A DNA stretch of 64,000 nucleotides from Spelaeicoccus albus (GTDB lineage Bacteria; Actinomycetota; Actinomycetes; Actinomycetales; Brevibacteriaceae). The position numbers and the translations under genes were made by a program. Each line of letters begins with the position of its first letter. The first letter of the stretch is position 1. The stretch is taken from contig NZ_JACBZP010000001.1 in the NCBI RefSeq assembly GCF_013409065.1, positions 248,001 to 312,000 on the forward strand, in the 5' to 3' direction. Below the pieces are notes generated by a model. It had not been told where the DNA came from. It worked only from the letters and a program-made list of their open reading frames with translations, and ran no database searches. Below are positions 36,083 through 47,384 of this stretch, in pieces.

Positions 36083-37912
36083 CTAGCGTACGTTGCTAAC
36101 TTGAGAAATCATCACAAACGGGTTGATGCCTACCGGCCACCAGGTCGGTTCCGAACCGCCGAGCGCCAGTCCGGCAGCGATCACCGCGATGGCCAAGAAC
36201 GCACCGGCCAGCACGAAGCGCCCCCACGATCCGGGCGAGCACGTCCGGACGATCGCGCGGCTGCCGTCCCGCAGCCGGTTTCCGCCCGGGCCCCACCAGG
36301 CGACGATCAGGATGATGAACGCCGAGCATGCGAGAGTCCCGGGAGTGAGGAATTCGCTGGGAACGGTGCCCGATCCCAAGAACCACACGATGGCGGCCGC
36401 GGCAGTCCCGGCGATCGCCGGCAGGATGGACGTGAACACTGTCGTGATGATGCTCAGGATGAACGATCCGGGGATCGATCCGATTGTCGCCATCGTTCCG
36501 GCCGACCCTTGCGCGTACCGGCGCCACCGGCGAAGCTGCCATGCGCGGCCGACGGTGCGCGCCAGCAGTGACCAGGCCAGCACGGCCACCAGCACGATGC
36601 CGGGCCCGAGCGTGAACGCCATGATCACCGCGGCAAAGAGCGCGGCAACGGTGCCGCTGCGTCGCGGCGGCATGGGCGGCGGCCCGAGGAACTGCTGCTG
36701 CGCCGGAAACTGCCGCGGATCCTGATACGGGTATTGGCCCGGATACGGAGCCGGATATTGGGCCTGAGCCGGGTAGTGACCGGTGGGCCGGCCGGCCTCG
36801 TCGTACGCCGGATCATGCTGGTCGTATCCGAGGCCGCGCACATCGCCCGGGCTCGCGGTGGCACCGGGGTTCGCCGCCGGCATGGCGCGGGTCATTCCGT
36901 CGCTCCCGCCGGCCCCGGACGCCGGCCGTGCCACGGGGTTCGCCGCCGGGGCCGCCTCGGTGAGTGCTTCGGAGGGGGAACCGGACGGCGTCGCGATCGC
37001 CGCCGCCGCCACCGTGGGAGCCTCGCCCGGCCCGCCGGACGCCGGAGAGACGGTCGTTGGCGCGTCGTCCGGCCCGTCGCCAGCCGCCGACCGGTCCGGC
37101 GTCGGGAGGTCCGGCATCCGGCCCGATTCGATATCGACGAGCCCGCCCAGAATCGCGTCGCCGTTCGGTCGGCGCGCGGGCTCCGGATCCAAACACGCCC
37201 GCAGGAGCCCGCGGAATCGTTCCGGCGCCCCCTCGAGGTCGGGGTCGCCGCCTTGTACCCGGCCCAGGATGGCCTCGATCGGCCCGGAACCGAACGGATT
37301 GCGTCCCGTCGCGGCAAACGCCATGACAGCTCCCCAGCCCCACCAGTCGGTCGCCGGCGTCGACGGATTGCCGGCCGCGACCTCGGGGCTCAAATACCCC
37401 GGCGTGCCCATGACGAGCCCGGTGGCGGTGATCTGCACGTCGTCCGCGGCCTGCGCGATACCGAAATCGATCACTACCGGTTCGCCGTCCAGAAGCATCA
37501 CGTTTGCCGGCTTCAGGTCGCGGTGAACGACGTCGACGGCGTGCACGGCCGACAGCGCATCCAGCAGCCCGTGGCCCAAATGGACGAGCTCGGCCTCGCT
37601 GAACGGGCCGCTCTCGCCGACGTCCGCCGACAGCGAAGGTCCCGGCACATACTGTGTGACGAGGAACGGCGTCTCGGCGTCCAGCTCGGCATCGATCACC
37701 TCGGCGACTCGCGGATGCCGGACCTTTTGCAGCGTGTGCACCTCCCGGGCCAGCCGGCGCCGCGCCTCGGGGTCGATGGCGACGTGCGGATGCAATACCT
37801 TGATGGCCACCTGGTTGCCGGCAGCGTCGATGGCACGGTGCACGACACCCATTCCGCCCTGGCCCAGGCACTCGCACACCTGATATCCGTCGATTGAAGA
37901 AACTCCCGTCAC
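36083..37912 (-). CDS. Membrane Ser/Thr protein kinase (PknB-like catalytic domain)
   Basis: About 609 residues from GTG at 37912; a longer frame reaches the otsA start and is less likely. The kinase domain (about 8-265) has the glycine loop [13 protein letters not shown], Lys38 (VAIKVLHP), catalytic Asp132 in [19 protein letters not shown] and the GTPGYLSPE activation segment. A Pro/Ala/Gly/Tyr-rich linker (about 270-430) follows, then a C-terminal region with four or five TM helices. It lacks PASTA repeats. It phosphorylates unknown targets. It is divergent from otsA. Confidence 0.92.
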   Translation of the reverse strand: MTGVSSIDGYQVCECLGQGGMGVVHRAIDAAGNQVAIKVLHPHVAIDPEARRRLAREVHTLQKVRHPRVAEVIDAELDAETPFLVTQYVPGPSLSADVGESGPFSEAELVHLGHGLLDALSAVHAVDVVHRDLKPANVMLLDGEPVVIDFGIAQAADDVQITATGLVMGTPGYLSPEVAAGNPSTPATDWWGWGAVMAFAATGRNPFGSGPIEAILGRVQGGDPDLEGAPERFRGLLRACLDPEPARRPNGDAILGGLVDIESGRMPDLPTPDRSAAGDGPDDAPTTVSPASGGPGEAPTVAAAAIATPSGSPSEALTEAAPAANPVARPASGAGGSDGMTRAMPAANPGATASPGDVRGLGYDQHDPAYDEAGRPTGHYPAQAQYPAPYPGQYPYQDPRQFPAQQQFLGPPPMPPRRSGTVAALFAAVIMAFTLGPGIVLVAVLAWSLLARTVGRAWQLRRWRRYAQGSAGTMATIGSIPGSFILSIITTVFTSILPAIAGTAAAAIVWFLGSGTVPSEFLTPGTLACSAFIILIVAWWGPGGNRLRDGSRAIVRTCSPGSWGRFVLAGAFLAIAVIAAGLALGGSEPTWWPVGINPFVMISQVSNVR

Positions 37913-37973
37913 ACCGTCTACGGTACGCGAACGCGTTAGAGTCGACAGTGCGAAAGTAGGTGGTCTTGACAAC

Positions 37974-39401
37974 ATGACTCAGCGAACAAAGCGATTCGAT
38001 TTCGTCGTCGTCGCCAATAGGCTCCCGGTCGACAGGGTGACCGGCGAAGACGGCAAGCCCGGCTGGAAACGGTCACCCGGCGGGCTGGTCTCCGGACTGG
38101 AGCCGGTCATGCATACCCAGGACGGGGCGTGGATCGGCTGGGGCGGGTCGACTGACGAAAAGATCGCCCCCTTCGATTTGGACGAGATGCGCCTGGTCCC
38201 GGTCGAGCTCAGCGCGGCGGAGTTCGAACAGTATTACGAGGGTTTCGCCAATGCGTCGCTGTGGCCGCTCTACCACGATGTGATCGCGCCGCCCGAATTC
38301 CACCGCGCCTGGTGGGACGCGTACGTGCGAGTGAATCAGCGGTTTGCCAAGGCCGCCGCCGCGACGGCCGCCGACAAGGCGGTCGTGTGGGTGCACGATT
38401 ACCAACTGCAGCTCGTGCCGGCCATGCTGCGCGACTTGCGGCCGGATGTGAAGATCGGGTTCTTCAACCACATCCCGTTCCCCCCGTACGAGATTTTTGC
38501 TCAGCTGCCGTGGCGTCGCCGCATCCTCGAGGGCCTGCTCGGTGCCGACCTGATCGGGTTCCAGCGGCCGTACGACACCGCGAACTTCTTGCGCGCCGTC
38601 CGCCGCAAGATCGGCACGACTGCTCGGCACGGCATGGTCAAGGTGCCGGGGACGGACGGCGGCGAGGGACGCATTGCCAAAGCCCAGTCGTTCCCCATCT
38701 CGATCGATTCGCAGTCGCTGGCCGAACTCGCGGCCGATCCCGACGTCCAGCGCCGTGCCGCCGAGATCCGCACCGAACTGGGCGATCCGCGCGTGCTGAT
38801 GTTGGGCGTCGACCGGATGGACTACACCAAGGGCATCCGGCACCGGCTCAAGGCGTTCGGCGAGCTCATGGACGACGGCGACCTCACCGTCCCCGACGTC
38901 ACGCTCGTGCAGATCGCCACGCCGAGCCGCGAGCGCCTCGAGTACTACAAGCAGATCCGCACCGACGTCGAACTGGCGGTCGGGCGGATCAACGGCGAGC
39001 ACGGCGAGCTCGGCGCGGCCGCCGTGCACTATATGCATCATTCGTATCCGCGCCGGGAGATGGTCGCGTTCTACTTGGCCGCCGACGTGATGCTGGTGAC
39101 GGCGCTGCGGGACGGGATGAATCTCGTCGCCAAGGAGTACGTGGCCACCCGGCTGGACAATACCGGCGCCCTCGTCTTGAGCGAGTTCACCGGAGCTGCC
39201 GACGAACTCCGCCAGGCGATCCTCGTCAACCCGCACGACATCATCGATTTGAAGCAGTCGATCTTGCGTGCCGTGAACATCGAGCCGCGCGAAGCCTCAC
39301 GGAGGATGCGCTCGCTGCGTCGCCGCGTGTCCGAGGACGACGTCAAGCACTGGTCGCACCGATTCCTGTCGACGCTGGCGCATGTCCGGGAGCATCCGTG
39401 A
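37974..39401 (+). CDS. otsA: Trehalose-6-phosphate synthase
   Basis: 475 residues, full length for GT20. [12 protein letters not shown] gives the UDP-glucose site, [17 protein letters not shown] the acceptor site, and [27 protein letters not shown] and [12 protein letters not shown] the donor site. It makes trehalose 6-phosphate from UDP-glucose (or ADP-/GDP-glucose) and glucose 6-phosphate for osmoprotection. otsB overlaps by 4 bp (GTGA), giving the standard two-step pathway. TTGAC lies just upstream of ATG. Confidence 0.98.
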   Translation: MTQRTKRFDFVVVANRLPVDRVTGEDGKPGWKRSPGGLVSGLEPVMHTQDGAWIGWGGSTDEKIAPFDLDEMRLVPVELSAAEFEQYYEGFANASLWPLYHDVIAPPEFHRAWWDAYVRVNQRFAKAAAATAADKAVVWVHDYQLQLVPAMLRDLRPDVKIGFFNHIPFPPYEIFAQLPWRRRILEGLLGADLIGFQRPYDTANFLRAVRRKIGTTARHGMVKVPGTDGGEGRIAKAQSFPISIDSQSLAELAADPDVQRRAAEIRTELGDPRVLMLGVDRMDYTKGIRHRLKAFGELMDDGDLTVPDVTLVQIATPSRERLEYYKQIRTDVELAVGRINGEHGELGAAAVHYMHHSYPRREMVAFYLAADVMLVTALRDGMNLVAKEYVATRLDNTGALVLSEFTGAADELRQAILVNPHDIIDLKQSILRAVNIEPREASRRMRSLRRRVSEDDVKHWSHRFLSTLAHVREHP

Positions 39402-40198
39402 CGCCGGTCCCCCGGCAGTTGCACGACGCGCTGCCGCGGTTTGCGGCGCGTGACCGAATTCTGGTGGCGCTCGATTTCGACGGCACCTTGTCGCCGTTCG
39501 TCGACGATCCGCAGGCTGCCGCTCCCTTGCCGGGCAGCGTGCAGGCGCTGCGCGAGCTCGCAGCCATTCCCGGCGTGTTCATCGGGTATATTTCGGGCCG
39601 ACCGGTCGCCGATCTCAGCCGACGCGTGCAGCCGCCGGACGGCGCCATGTTCGTCGGCAGCCACGGAGCCGAAATCGACCTGGGCGCCGGCAAGACGGCG
39701 TGGATTGCCTTGGACGACGCCGAAGCAGCCGAGCTGGCCGATTTGCGGGCCGATCTGGCGCGCGAGCTCGCGGAGGTTCCGGGCATCCGGTTGGAGGACA
39801 AGCCGGCAGGCGTGGTCGTGCACTTCCGCCAGGCGGCCGACGCGCACGGCGGGCTGGCCGTCGATGCGGCACGCCGCGTTCACGTCCGGCACCCGCGCGC
39901 GAAAATGACCGATGGGCATCAGGTTGTCGAGTTCGCGTTACGCCATGCATCGAAGGGCGACGGGATCGCCGTCCTGCGCGATCACGTCCGACCGGATGCG
40001 CTCTTGTTCGTCGGCGACGATACGACCGATGAGGACGGGTTCGCCGTGCTCGGTCCCGACGACGTGTCGGTGAAGGTCGGCGGCGGCGAGTCGCTTGCCC
40101 AATTCCGGGTCGGGACGCCGCAGGACGTCGAATCCCTTCTGTCCGACCTCCTCACCCTCCGCCGAGAGGTGGATAGGTGCTCGGTTACCGGCCGGTAG
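39398..40198 (+). CDS. otsB: Trehalose-6-phosphate phosphatase
   Basis: 266 residues from GTG at 39398, overlapping the otsA stop. The HAD motif I is [16 protein letters not shown], motif II YISGRP and motif [17 protein letters not shown]. It dephosphorylates trehalose 6-phosphate. The last codons lie in palindromic element A. The upstream frame antisense-like extension into otsA is rejected. Confidence 0.97.
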   Translation: MTPVPRQLHDALPRFAARDRILVALDFDGTLSPFVDDPQAAAPLPGSVQALRELAAIPGVFIGYISGRPVADLSRRVQPPDGAMFVGSHGAEIDLGAGKTAWIALDDAEAAELADLRADLARELAEVPGIRLEDKPAGVVVHFRQAADAHGGLAVDAARRVHVRHPRAKMTDGHQVVEFALRHASKGDGIAVLRDHVRPDALLFVGDDTTDEDGFAVLGPDDVSVKVGGGESLAQFRVGTPQDVESLLSDLLTLRREVDRCSVTGR

Positions 40199-40220
40199 CC
40201 GGGCACCTATCCACCTCTCG
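40163..40220. repeat. Palindromic element A (about 58 bp) at the otsB 3' end
   Basis: Arms CGAGAGGTGGATAGGTGC (40163-40180) and 40203-40220 are perfect complements; the inner part also pairs with two G-U wobbles around a GGCC loop, giving a near 27-bp hairpin. It contains the otsB stop and lies between convergent genes, so probably also terminates. The arm resembles elements B and C. Confidence 0.8.
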
Positions 40221-40240
40221 CGGGCCGAGTGGGTGGGATG

Positions 40241-41314
40241 TCAGCGCCGGATCGGCCTGGACGTCGACGAACGGACAACGAGTTCGCCCTGGAACGTCAG
40301 ATCGGGCGCAGCCATGGCGATCCGACCCGGCGGCTCCGGACGGGCCCGAACGGCCCGGAGAACCTCGCCGGCCGCGGCGTCAGCCATGGCCCCGGCCGGC
40401 ACCCGCACCACCGTCAAGGGCGGATCGAGGCTTTCGCCGCCGGGCACGTCGCAATATCCGACCACCGAGAGCCGCTCCGGAACCCCGAGCCCGCGTCGAC
40501 GGGCCGCTGCAAGCGCTCCCAAGGTCAACGCCGGCGATCCCGCGATGATTGCGGTGCTACCGGAATCGACAAGTTCCCCGGCCGTCTGAGTGCCCGATTC
40601 GACGGTGTCGGCAGCCACGACGACGGGCGCGTCGGCACGTGAGCCGACGATGTGCAAACGCGCGGCCATCGACCGGCGGAACCCTTGCGCCGCGCCGGAC
40701 TTGTCGGCCTGTTCCGGAAGTGTCAACGCAATGCGGCGGTGCCCGATGGACACCAAATGCTTCACTCCGGCGTCCATGGCCGCGGCCTCGTCCACGCCCA
40801 TGCGCGTCAGCGACCGCTGCCATTCCGGCACCGCGGGTTCTCCGGCGTGCCTGGATGCCCCGATGACCGCTACCGGAATGCCCTCGCCGGCCGCCCGCCG
40901 GTACGCGCGCACTGCCGCGTCTGCCGTCGACAGCTCCCGGCCGGTCATGATCACCAGTGCGGATGCCCCCGCCCGCAATAACGCGTCGATTGCCCGCGCT
41001 TCGGCGTCCGGGCCGTCATCGGCCGCGACCGGCAGCACCGCGGTGGCCAGGCCGTCCGCGGCAAAACGCGATATCAGCCGGGCGCGGACGTCGCCGGTCG
41101 CGTCGAGCAGCGCCGACGGGCGTTGCAGCGTGACGACGCCGACCGGCCGCAAGCGTTCCCGGTCGCTCGGACGCCGGTAGCCCAGCACGTCGACGGCGGC
41201 CCACACGGCGTTCCTGGCCTTGTCGCTGACGCCGGGGACGGCGCGCAACACGCGGCTGGCCGTTGCCGTGGACACTCCTGCCCGGGCGGCCACGTCCTTC
41301 AAGTGCAACGGCAT
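40241..41314 (-). CDS. LacI-family transcriptional regulator (first of two)
   Basis: 357 residues. The HTH is LKDVAARAGVSTATASRVL with hinge helix region through about residue 55; the periplasmic-binding-type sensor domain continues to the end (ALVIMTGREL, AIIAGSPALTLGALAAARRR, VVGYCDVPGGESLDPPLT). Such proteins repress sugar genes. Its stop is 42 bp from the otsB stop. A second LacI gene lies directly upstream on the same strand; the sugar-ABC ATPase gene follows divergently. Inducers are unknown. Confidence 0.92.
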   Translation of the reverse strand: MPLHLKDVAARAGVSTATASRVLRAVPGVSDKARNAVWAAVDVLGYRRPSDRERLRPVGVVTLQRPSALLDATGDVRARLISRFAADGLATAVLPVAADDGPDAEARAIDALLRAGASALVIMTGRELSTADAAVRAYRRAAGEGIPVAVIGASRHAGEPAVPEWQRSLTRMGVDEAAAMDAGVKHLVSIGHRRIALTLPEQADKSGAAQGFRRSMAARLHIVGSRADAPVVVAADTVESGTQTAGELVDSGSTAIIAGSPALTLGALAAARRRGLGVPERLSVVGYCDVPGGESLDPPLTVVRVPAGAMADAAAGEVLRAVRARPEPPGRIAMAAPDLTFQGELVVRSSTSRPIRR

Positions 41315-41374
41315 GGCACGATCCTAAGCGCTCGTCGAGGAATCCTCAGTCGGTCGCCGCGCCGGACACCGCGG

Positions 41375-42304
41375 CTACCGGACACCGCGCGCCGGCCCGG
41401 TCGAGGAACGCACTATCAATTCGGCCGGCGCGGCTGCCGGCTGCACCGGCGAGCCCGGCTCGCCGCTCCCGGCTATTGCCGCCAGCACGGATCGCAGCAC
41501 GGTATCCGCCACCGCCGCCGGGTCGATGCGGACCATTGTGGCGGCCGGACCCGTGAACGGCATCCGCGGATCGTCGCCGATGCCGAGCACCGACACGTCC
41601 CGCGGCACCGAGAGCTTCACGGCCCGGACGGCGTCCAGCGCCCCGAACAACTGCGCATCGGTGCTGCAGACGACGGCGGTGCAGGTGGAGTCCAGCAGCT
41701 CTCTCATGGCACGTCCGCCGGCCGACTCATCGTTTGCGGTCGGGACGATCCAACGGGCCAGGTCGGCGGGCTTGACGTGTCCGGCGCTCGGGTGGGAGGC
41801 CAGGAAGGCGTCCCGGCAGGCCGCGCCCAGCGCGCCGTCCTGCGTCACCAGCCCGACCCGGCGATGTCCCAGCGCCGCCAGATGCCTCAGCGCGTCGCCG
41901 AGTCCCGAGGCGATTTCGACGGCGTCACCGAGGTGCGCCACCGGCCCCGCATATCCGTCCGGGAGCTCCGGAGCGTCGAATCCCAACCACGCGGCACACG
42001 CCGTCCCCGCCGCACTCCCGCTGACCGCCACGTGCCCGGCCGCCGCGACGGCGTGCGTGAGCGCGGCCGCCGTCTCCACCTGCCACCCCGCGGCCGCGGG
42101 CGGCAACAGGACGGCGATGAGCCGGCTGGGGCTCTCCGGCAGCAGCGTCGAACGCGAATATCCCAGCCGTTCGACGGCGTCTCGAACCTTGGCCGCCGTC
42201 GCATCGGCCACGCGTCCGCGCCCGCCGAGCACCCGCGAGACGGTCGCCACGCTCACGCCGGCGGCCCGGGCCAGGTCCGGCAGACGGATGTCGCGGTTGT
42301 CCAT
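41375..42304 (-). CDS. LacI-family transcriptional regulator (second of two)
   Basis: 309 residues. HTH IRLPDLARAAGVSVATVSRVLGG with hinge through DAVERLGYSRS. The effector domain is intact (VSVLGIGDDPRMPFTGPAATMVRIDPAAVADTVL). It lies 176 bp upstream of and divergent from the sugar ABC ATPase gene, so it is the more likely regulator of that gene; the inverted repeat at 42400-42419 is the candidate operator. The two LacI proteins are only distantly alike, so this is not a fresh duplication. Confidence 0.92.
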   Translation of the reverse strand: MDNRDIRLPDLARAAGVSVATVSRVLGGRGRVADATAAKVRDAVERLGYSRSTLLPESPSRLIAVLLPPAAAGWQVETAAALTHAVAAAGHVAVSGSAAGTACAAWLGFDAPELPDGYAGPVAHLGDAVEIASGLGDALRHLAALGHRRVGLVTQDGALGAACRDAFLASHPSAGHVKPADLARWIVPTANDESAGGRAMRELLDSTCTAVVCSTDAQLFGALDAVRAVKLSVPRDVSVLGIGDDPRMPFTGPAATMVRIDPAAVADTVLRSVLAAIAGSGEPGSPVQPAAAPAELIVRSSTGPARGVR

Positions 42305-42399
42305 GAGGCGACTCTATCGACCCGGGTATCCGGCGCCTCGGACGTGCGGTCCGGCAAAGCTGAGAAGCGGTCCCGGAATCGTCATGTATTATCAAGTCA

Positions 42400-42419
42400 C
42401 TCAAAGAAGAGTCTTTGAG
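42400..42419. promoter_or_regulatory. Inverted repeat CTCAAAG-N6-CTTTGAG upstream of the sugar ABC ATPase
   Basis: Perfect 7-bp arms (42400-42406 and 42413-42419) around a 6-nt spacer, about 60 bp before the ATPase ATG. It could be an operator of one of the adjacent LacI proteins or another regulator; a typical LacI-family operator has a central CG, which this lacks. Confidence 0.45.
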
Positions 42420-42479
42420 GATTCACCCATCACAACGGATCGTCTGGCACGTACCTGCCAGTGAAGGGACAGATCGCTC

Positions 42480-43565
<1,086 letters not shown>

Positions 43566-43573
43566 TCGTCACG

Positions 43574-43616
43574 GCCCCGCGGACGTCCCGGCACACGGGC
43601 CGTCCGCGGGGCTTTT
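43574..43616 (+). terminator. Intrinsic terminator of the sugar ABC ATPase gene
   Basis: A perfect 12-bp stem GCCCCGCGGACG (43574-43585) pairs with 43601-43612 across a 15-nt loop, followed by TTTTCTC. It begins 9 bp after the stop. Confidence 0.92.
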
Positions 43617-43632
43617 CTCGCGAAGGATGCCA

Positions 43633-44901
43633 ATGCCCATCAGCGGCTCGCTCAACATCACGGCCGTCAATCCCGATCCGGCGCTGCTCATGCTGCCGTG
43701 GCGGACGCCGCTCGAGGAATGGCCCGAATCGGCGCTGGTCGGGCTTCCCCGCGGAATTTCCCGGCACATCGTCCGATTCGCGTCGCTTTCGCACTCAGTC
43801 ATTGCCGTCAAGGAAACCCGCGAACACTTCGCCCGGCGCGAATACCAGCTGCTCCGACTGCTCGGCCGGCTCGATGTGCCGTGCGTGTCCCCTGTCGCCG
43901 TCATCACGGGCCGCGCCGATGCACAAGGCAACGAGCTCGAGTGCGCCCTTGTCACTGAGCATTTGAAATTCTCACTTCCCTACCGCGCCCTTTTCTCGCA
44001 AATGCTCCGCGAGGATACCGCCACGCGTTTGATCGATGCGCTGGCCGTCCTACTGGTACGGCTGCATCTTGTTGGCTTCTTCTGGGGCGACGTTTCCTTG
44101 TCGAATACGCTGTTCCGCCGGGATGCCGGAGCATTTGCCGCTTACTTGGTCGACGCCGAGACCGGGGAGCTGTACGACACGCTCAGCGATGGCCAACGCG
44201 AACACGACCTCGAAATCGCCCGGGTGAACATTGCCGGCGAACTCTTCGACCTGCAGGCCGGCGAGCTGGTGAGTGAAGATTTCGATCCGCTGCCGATCAG
44301 CGAGCAGATCCTCACCCGTTACCGGTCGCTGTGGGCCGAGTTGACCGAGGCCGAGTCATTTGCGCTCGAAGACCGCTGGCGGGTGGATGCGCGCGTGCGG
44401 CGGCTCAACGACTTGGGTTTCGACGTCGGCGAATTCGCGATCACTACGGATTTCGACGGCACGACCGTTCAGATCCAGCCCAAGGTCGTGGACGCCGGCC
44501 ATCACCAGCGCCGGCTGCTGCGCCTGACCGGACTCGATGCCGGGGAGAACCAGGCGCGCCGGCTCTTGAACGACTTGGATTCGTTCGGGGCCGAGACCGA
44601 TCAGCAAGCGGCCGATGAGGAGATCGTCGCGCATCAATGGCTTACCCGAGTCTTCGAGCCGACTATTCGGTCGGTGCCGCGCGAACTGACCGGAAAACTC
44701 GAACCGGCCGAACTTTTCCATGAAGTGCTCGAGCATCGGTGGTTCATGGCACAGGCCGCCGAACACGAGATCGGCATGAAGCAGGCAGTCGAGTCGTACA
44801 TCGACAACGTGCTGCGCCACCGGCGCGATGAAGCGTCAATCATCGGCTTGGAGACGTCGTCCATTCCGATTCTTGCCCGCCATCCGGAAGAAGATTGGTA
44901 A
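43633..44901 (+). CDS. DUF4032 protein with kinase-like fold
   Basis: About 422 residues from ATG at 43633 with GAAGG upstream. It matches the actinobacterial DUF4032 family with an N-terminal kinase-like part (SHSVIAVKETREHFARREYQ, LHLVGFFWGDVSLSNTLF, AYLVDAETGELY) in which GDVSLSNTL corresponds to the catalytic loop of lipopolysaccharide-kinase-like enzymes. The C-terminal half (about 210-420) is helical. Activity is unproven. It is monocistronic with no clear partner. Confidence 0.85.
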   Translation: MPISGSLNITAVNPDPALLMLPWRTPLEEWPESALVGLPRGISRHIVRFASLSHSVIAVKETREHFARREYQLLRLLGRLDVPCVSPVAVITGRADAQGNELECALVTEHLKFSLPYRALFSQMLREDTATRLIDALAVLLVRLHLVGFFWGDVSLSNTLFRRDAGAFAAYLVDAETGELYDTLSDGQREHDLEIARVNIAGELFDLQAGELVSEDFDPLPISEQILTRYRSLWAELTEAESFALEDRWRVDARVRRLNDLGFDVGEFAITTDFDGTTVQIQPKVVDAGHHQRRLLRLTGLDAGENQARRLLNDLDSFGAETDQQAADEEIVAHQWLTRVFEPTIRSVPRELTGKLEPAELFHEVLEHRWFMAQAAEHEIGMKQAVESYIDNVLRHRRDEASIIGLETSSIPILARHPEEDW

Positions 44902-44992
44902 TCGTCTTCCATATAGTGATCGGTGGTTCCACCCGGTCAACGCTGCAGTTATTGTCGAGACAAACGATTACTTGCAGAAAGGTCCGCCCCAC

Positions 44993-45772
44993 GTGAACAT
45001 CAAGGATTTGTACGACCTGTCCGGCCGTAAGGCGGTAGTCGTCGGCGCCGGAAGCGGACTGGGGGCAGCTGCCGCAAGCGGACTCGCCGATTTCGGCGCC
45101 TTCGTCGTCGCCGCCGATCTCAACTCGGACGGCGCCGAAGAGACCGTGCGCCGGATCACCGAATCCGGCGGCAAAGCCGTCGCGGCATCACTGGACGTGA
45201 CCGACACGGCCGCCGTCGACGCGTGCGCGGCCGAACACGCGGACGCCGAGATCCTGGTGGTCACGCCCGGATACAACGCTCGCCGGCGACTGCTCGACAC
45301 CTCCGACGACGATTTCGACACAGTCATCGACGTCAACCTCAAGGGCACGTACCGGCTGATGCGCGCATTCGGCGGTTTCATGGCCGAGCGCGGCAAGGGC
45401 TCGATCATCACGTTCGCGAGTTTCCGTGCCGTTGTTGTGGAACCGGGCCAGGGGCTGTACGCGGCGGCCAAAGCCGGCGTCGTCCAGCTCACCAAAACCA
45501 TGGCGACCGAGCTCGGCTCCAAGGGCGTGCGCGTCAATGCCATCCTGCCGGGCGCGTTTGAAACGCCGCTGACCACGCAAATCAAATCCGATCCCGAGTG
45601 GTGGGGCGCCTACGAGCAAAAGAGCGCGTTGAAGCGCTGGGCACAGCCGCACGAGATCGCCGGCGCCATCGTCTTCCTGGCCGGCGACGCGGCGTCCTTC
45701 GTCACCGGATCGCAGCAGCTCGTGGACGGCGGCTGGCTCGCAGCCGACGGGCGCTTCGAACCGACTCTCTAG
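44993..45772 (+). CDS. SDR family oxidoreductase (sugar or polyol dehydrogenase type)
   Basis: 259 residues from GTG at 44993 (AAAGG upstream). Cofactor motif VVVGAGSGLGAAAA and catalytic YAAAKAG (Y-x3-K) with Ser in ITFASF are present. The conserved NNAG is replaced by VTPGYNARRR, so the substrate pocket floor is atypical. The family is near gluconate 5-dehydrogenase/KduD. It lies 53 bp upstream of an MFS transporter gene, suggesting that the pair takes up and oxidises a sugar acid or similar. Confidence 0.88.
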   Translation: MNIKDLYDLSGRKAVVVGAGSGLGAAAASGLADFGAFVVAADLNSDGAEETVRRITESGGKAVAASLDVTDTAAVDACAAEHADAEILVVTPGYNARRRLLDTSDDDFDTVIDVNLKGTYRLMRAFGGFMAERGKGSIITFASFRAVVVEPGQGLYAAAKAGVVQLTKTMATELGSKGVRVNAILPGAFETPLTTQIKSDPEWWGAYEQKSALKRWAQPHEIAGAIVFLAGDAASFVTGSQQLVDGGWLAADGRFEPTL

Positions 45773-45825
45773 TTCGGCCCGGCAATTCGGCCACCAGCAA
45801 ATCGACTCAATGAGGAGAAGCCACC

Positions 45826-47169
45826 GTGTCAGCATCAAATCCGGCCCCCGCCGATAGCGCAATGCGCAAGAAGGTCATGCGCAAGGTCGCGTGGCGGCTC
45901 TCGCCATTCCTGGGTCTGTTGTATTTCATCAATTATCTGGACAGGTCGAATATCGGGTTCGCGGCTCCGCACGGCATGAACGAGGCGCTCGGGCTGACCA
46001 GCGCGGCGTTCGGATTGGCGTCCGGTCTGTTCTTCATCGGCTACCTGATCCTCGAGGTGCCGTCGAACTTGGCCTTGCACAAGTTCGGCGCCCGCCGCTG
46101 GATTGCGCGCATCATGGTGTCCTGGGGCATTGTGGCGTCGATCATCGCGTTCGTGCCCAATGCCGGCACGTTGTACGTCCTGCGGTTCCTGCTGGGCATT
46201 GCCGAAGCGGGATTCTTCCCGGGCATCATCTTATTTTTGACGTTCTGGTTCCCGCGGCGTGAGCGGGCCAAGGCCGTCGCGCTGTTCATGCTGGCAGTGC
46301 CGCTGTCATCGGTGATCGGCTCCCCATTGTCCGGCTGGCTCATCTCCGTGGGTCACCAAATCCTGTTCGGCCTCGACGGCTGGCGGTTCATGTTCCTAGT
46401 CGAGGGCGTACCGGCCATCATCGTCGGGGTCATCTGCTGGTGGTTCCTGACCGATAAGCCGCAGGATGCCAAATGGCTCGCCGACGACGAGCGGGCCTGG
46501 CTGCAAAAGGAAATGGACACCGAGGCGGCGGAGACCGGCCAGCGGTACCACTATCCGTTGAAGAAGGCGCTCACCCAGCCGCGCATCCTGCTCTTGGCGT
46601 TCGTCTACTTCGGCATCGTGTACGGCCTCTACGCGGTGGGGTTCTTCCTGCCGACGATCATCGCCGGCTTCCAAGAAACGTTCAATACGCATTACTCGGT
46701 GTTCCAGCAGGGCCTGATCGTGGCCATCCCCTACGTGTTCGGCTGCTTTGCCATGTACTTCTGGGCCAAGCACGGCGACAAGACCGGCGAGCGGGTGTGG
46801 CACGTGGCGATACCGTCGATCGTGGGAGGCATCGCCATTCCCATCGCGTTGTATTTGCACTCGCCGTTCACCACCATGATTGCCGTGACCATCTGCGCAA
46901 TGGGGATCTGCGCCGCGCTTCCGGCGTTTTGGCCGTTGCCGACCACGTTCCTCACGGGCGCTGCCGCAGCCGGCGGCATTGCGCTGATCAACTCGCTGGG
47001 CAACCTGGCCGGATTCTTCGGCCCGTACATCACCGGGTGGCTGACCGACGCGACGGGCAGCGAAAAGGCCGGGTTGTGGGTGGTGGGTGCCGTCATGGTG
47101 GCCGCCGGCCTGGTGGCAGTGGCTCTGCGCGCGGCTCCCAAGCCGGACGATGCCTCGGTGGGTTCCTGA
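45826..47169 (+). CDS. MFS transporter of the anion:cation symporter type
   Basis: 447 residues with twelve TM helices. The start MRKKVMRKVAWRLSPFLGLL, LYFINYLDRSNIGFAA and SGLFFIGYLILEVPSNLALH are hallmarks of the ACS (phthalate/tartrate/glucarate permease) family, which imports organic acid anions with a proton. GGAGAAGCCACC precedes the GTG start. It is in operon with the SDR. The substrate is probably a sugar acid or dicarboxylate. Confidence 0.93.
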   Translation: MSASNPAPADSAMRKKVMRKVAWRLSPFLGLLYFINYLDRSNIGFAAPHGMNEALGLTSAAFGLASGLFFIGYLILEVPSNLALHKFGARRWIARIMVSWGIVASIIAFVPNAGTLYVLRFLLGIAEAGFFPGIILFLTFWFPRRERAKAVALFMLAVPLSSVIGSPLSGWLISVGHQILFGLDGWRFMFLVEGVPAIIVGVICWWFLTDKPQDAKWLADDERAWLQKEMDTEAAETGQRYHYPLKKALTQPRILLLAFVYFGIVYGLYAVGFFLPTIIAGFQETFNTHYSVFQQGLIVAIPYVFGCFAMYFWAKHGDKTGERVWHVAIPSIVGGIAIPIALYLHSPFTTMIAVTICAMGICAALPAFWPLPTTFLTGAAAAGGIALINSLGNLAGFFGPYITGWLTDATGSEKAGLWVVGAVMVAAGLVAVALRAAPKPDDASVGS

Positions 47170-47220
47170 CCGGCCCTTCCTTTTCACCTGCCACAGCCTC
47201 TTTCCCTGCCCGTTACCCTC

Positions 47221-47284
47221 CGCCGAGAGTGGAGTAGTTGTCGGTTTTCGGGTCCGGCAACCGACAACAACTCCACTCTCGGCG
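47221..47284. repeat. Palindromic element B (64 bp), upstream of the DUF559-type gene
   Basis: Arms at 47221-47244 and 47261-47284, of which CGAGAGTGGAGTAGTTGTCG is the core, pair with a single mismatch around a 16-nt loop. It shares a 29-bp identical arm plus loop-edge with element C. It lies 100 bp before the DUF559-type gene start. Confidence 0.85.
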
Positions 47285-47384
47285 AGGCGGGCAGGTTTCG
47301 TCCACAGGCGGTACGCGGATTTCCGTTTTCCACAGATTCCCAAAACGCGCTACGCCGTCGCCGCGGACCGGTTTACGTGGACGT

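Noticed and set aside
37913-37975. Longer N-terminus of the Ser/Thr kinase
   Set aside because: Its start codon would overlap the otsA start codon on the other strand; the GTG at 37912 gives a normal kinase N-terminus.
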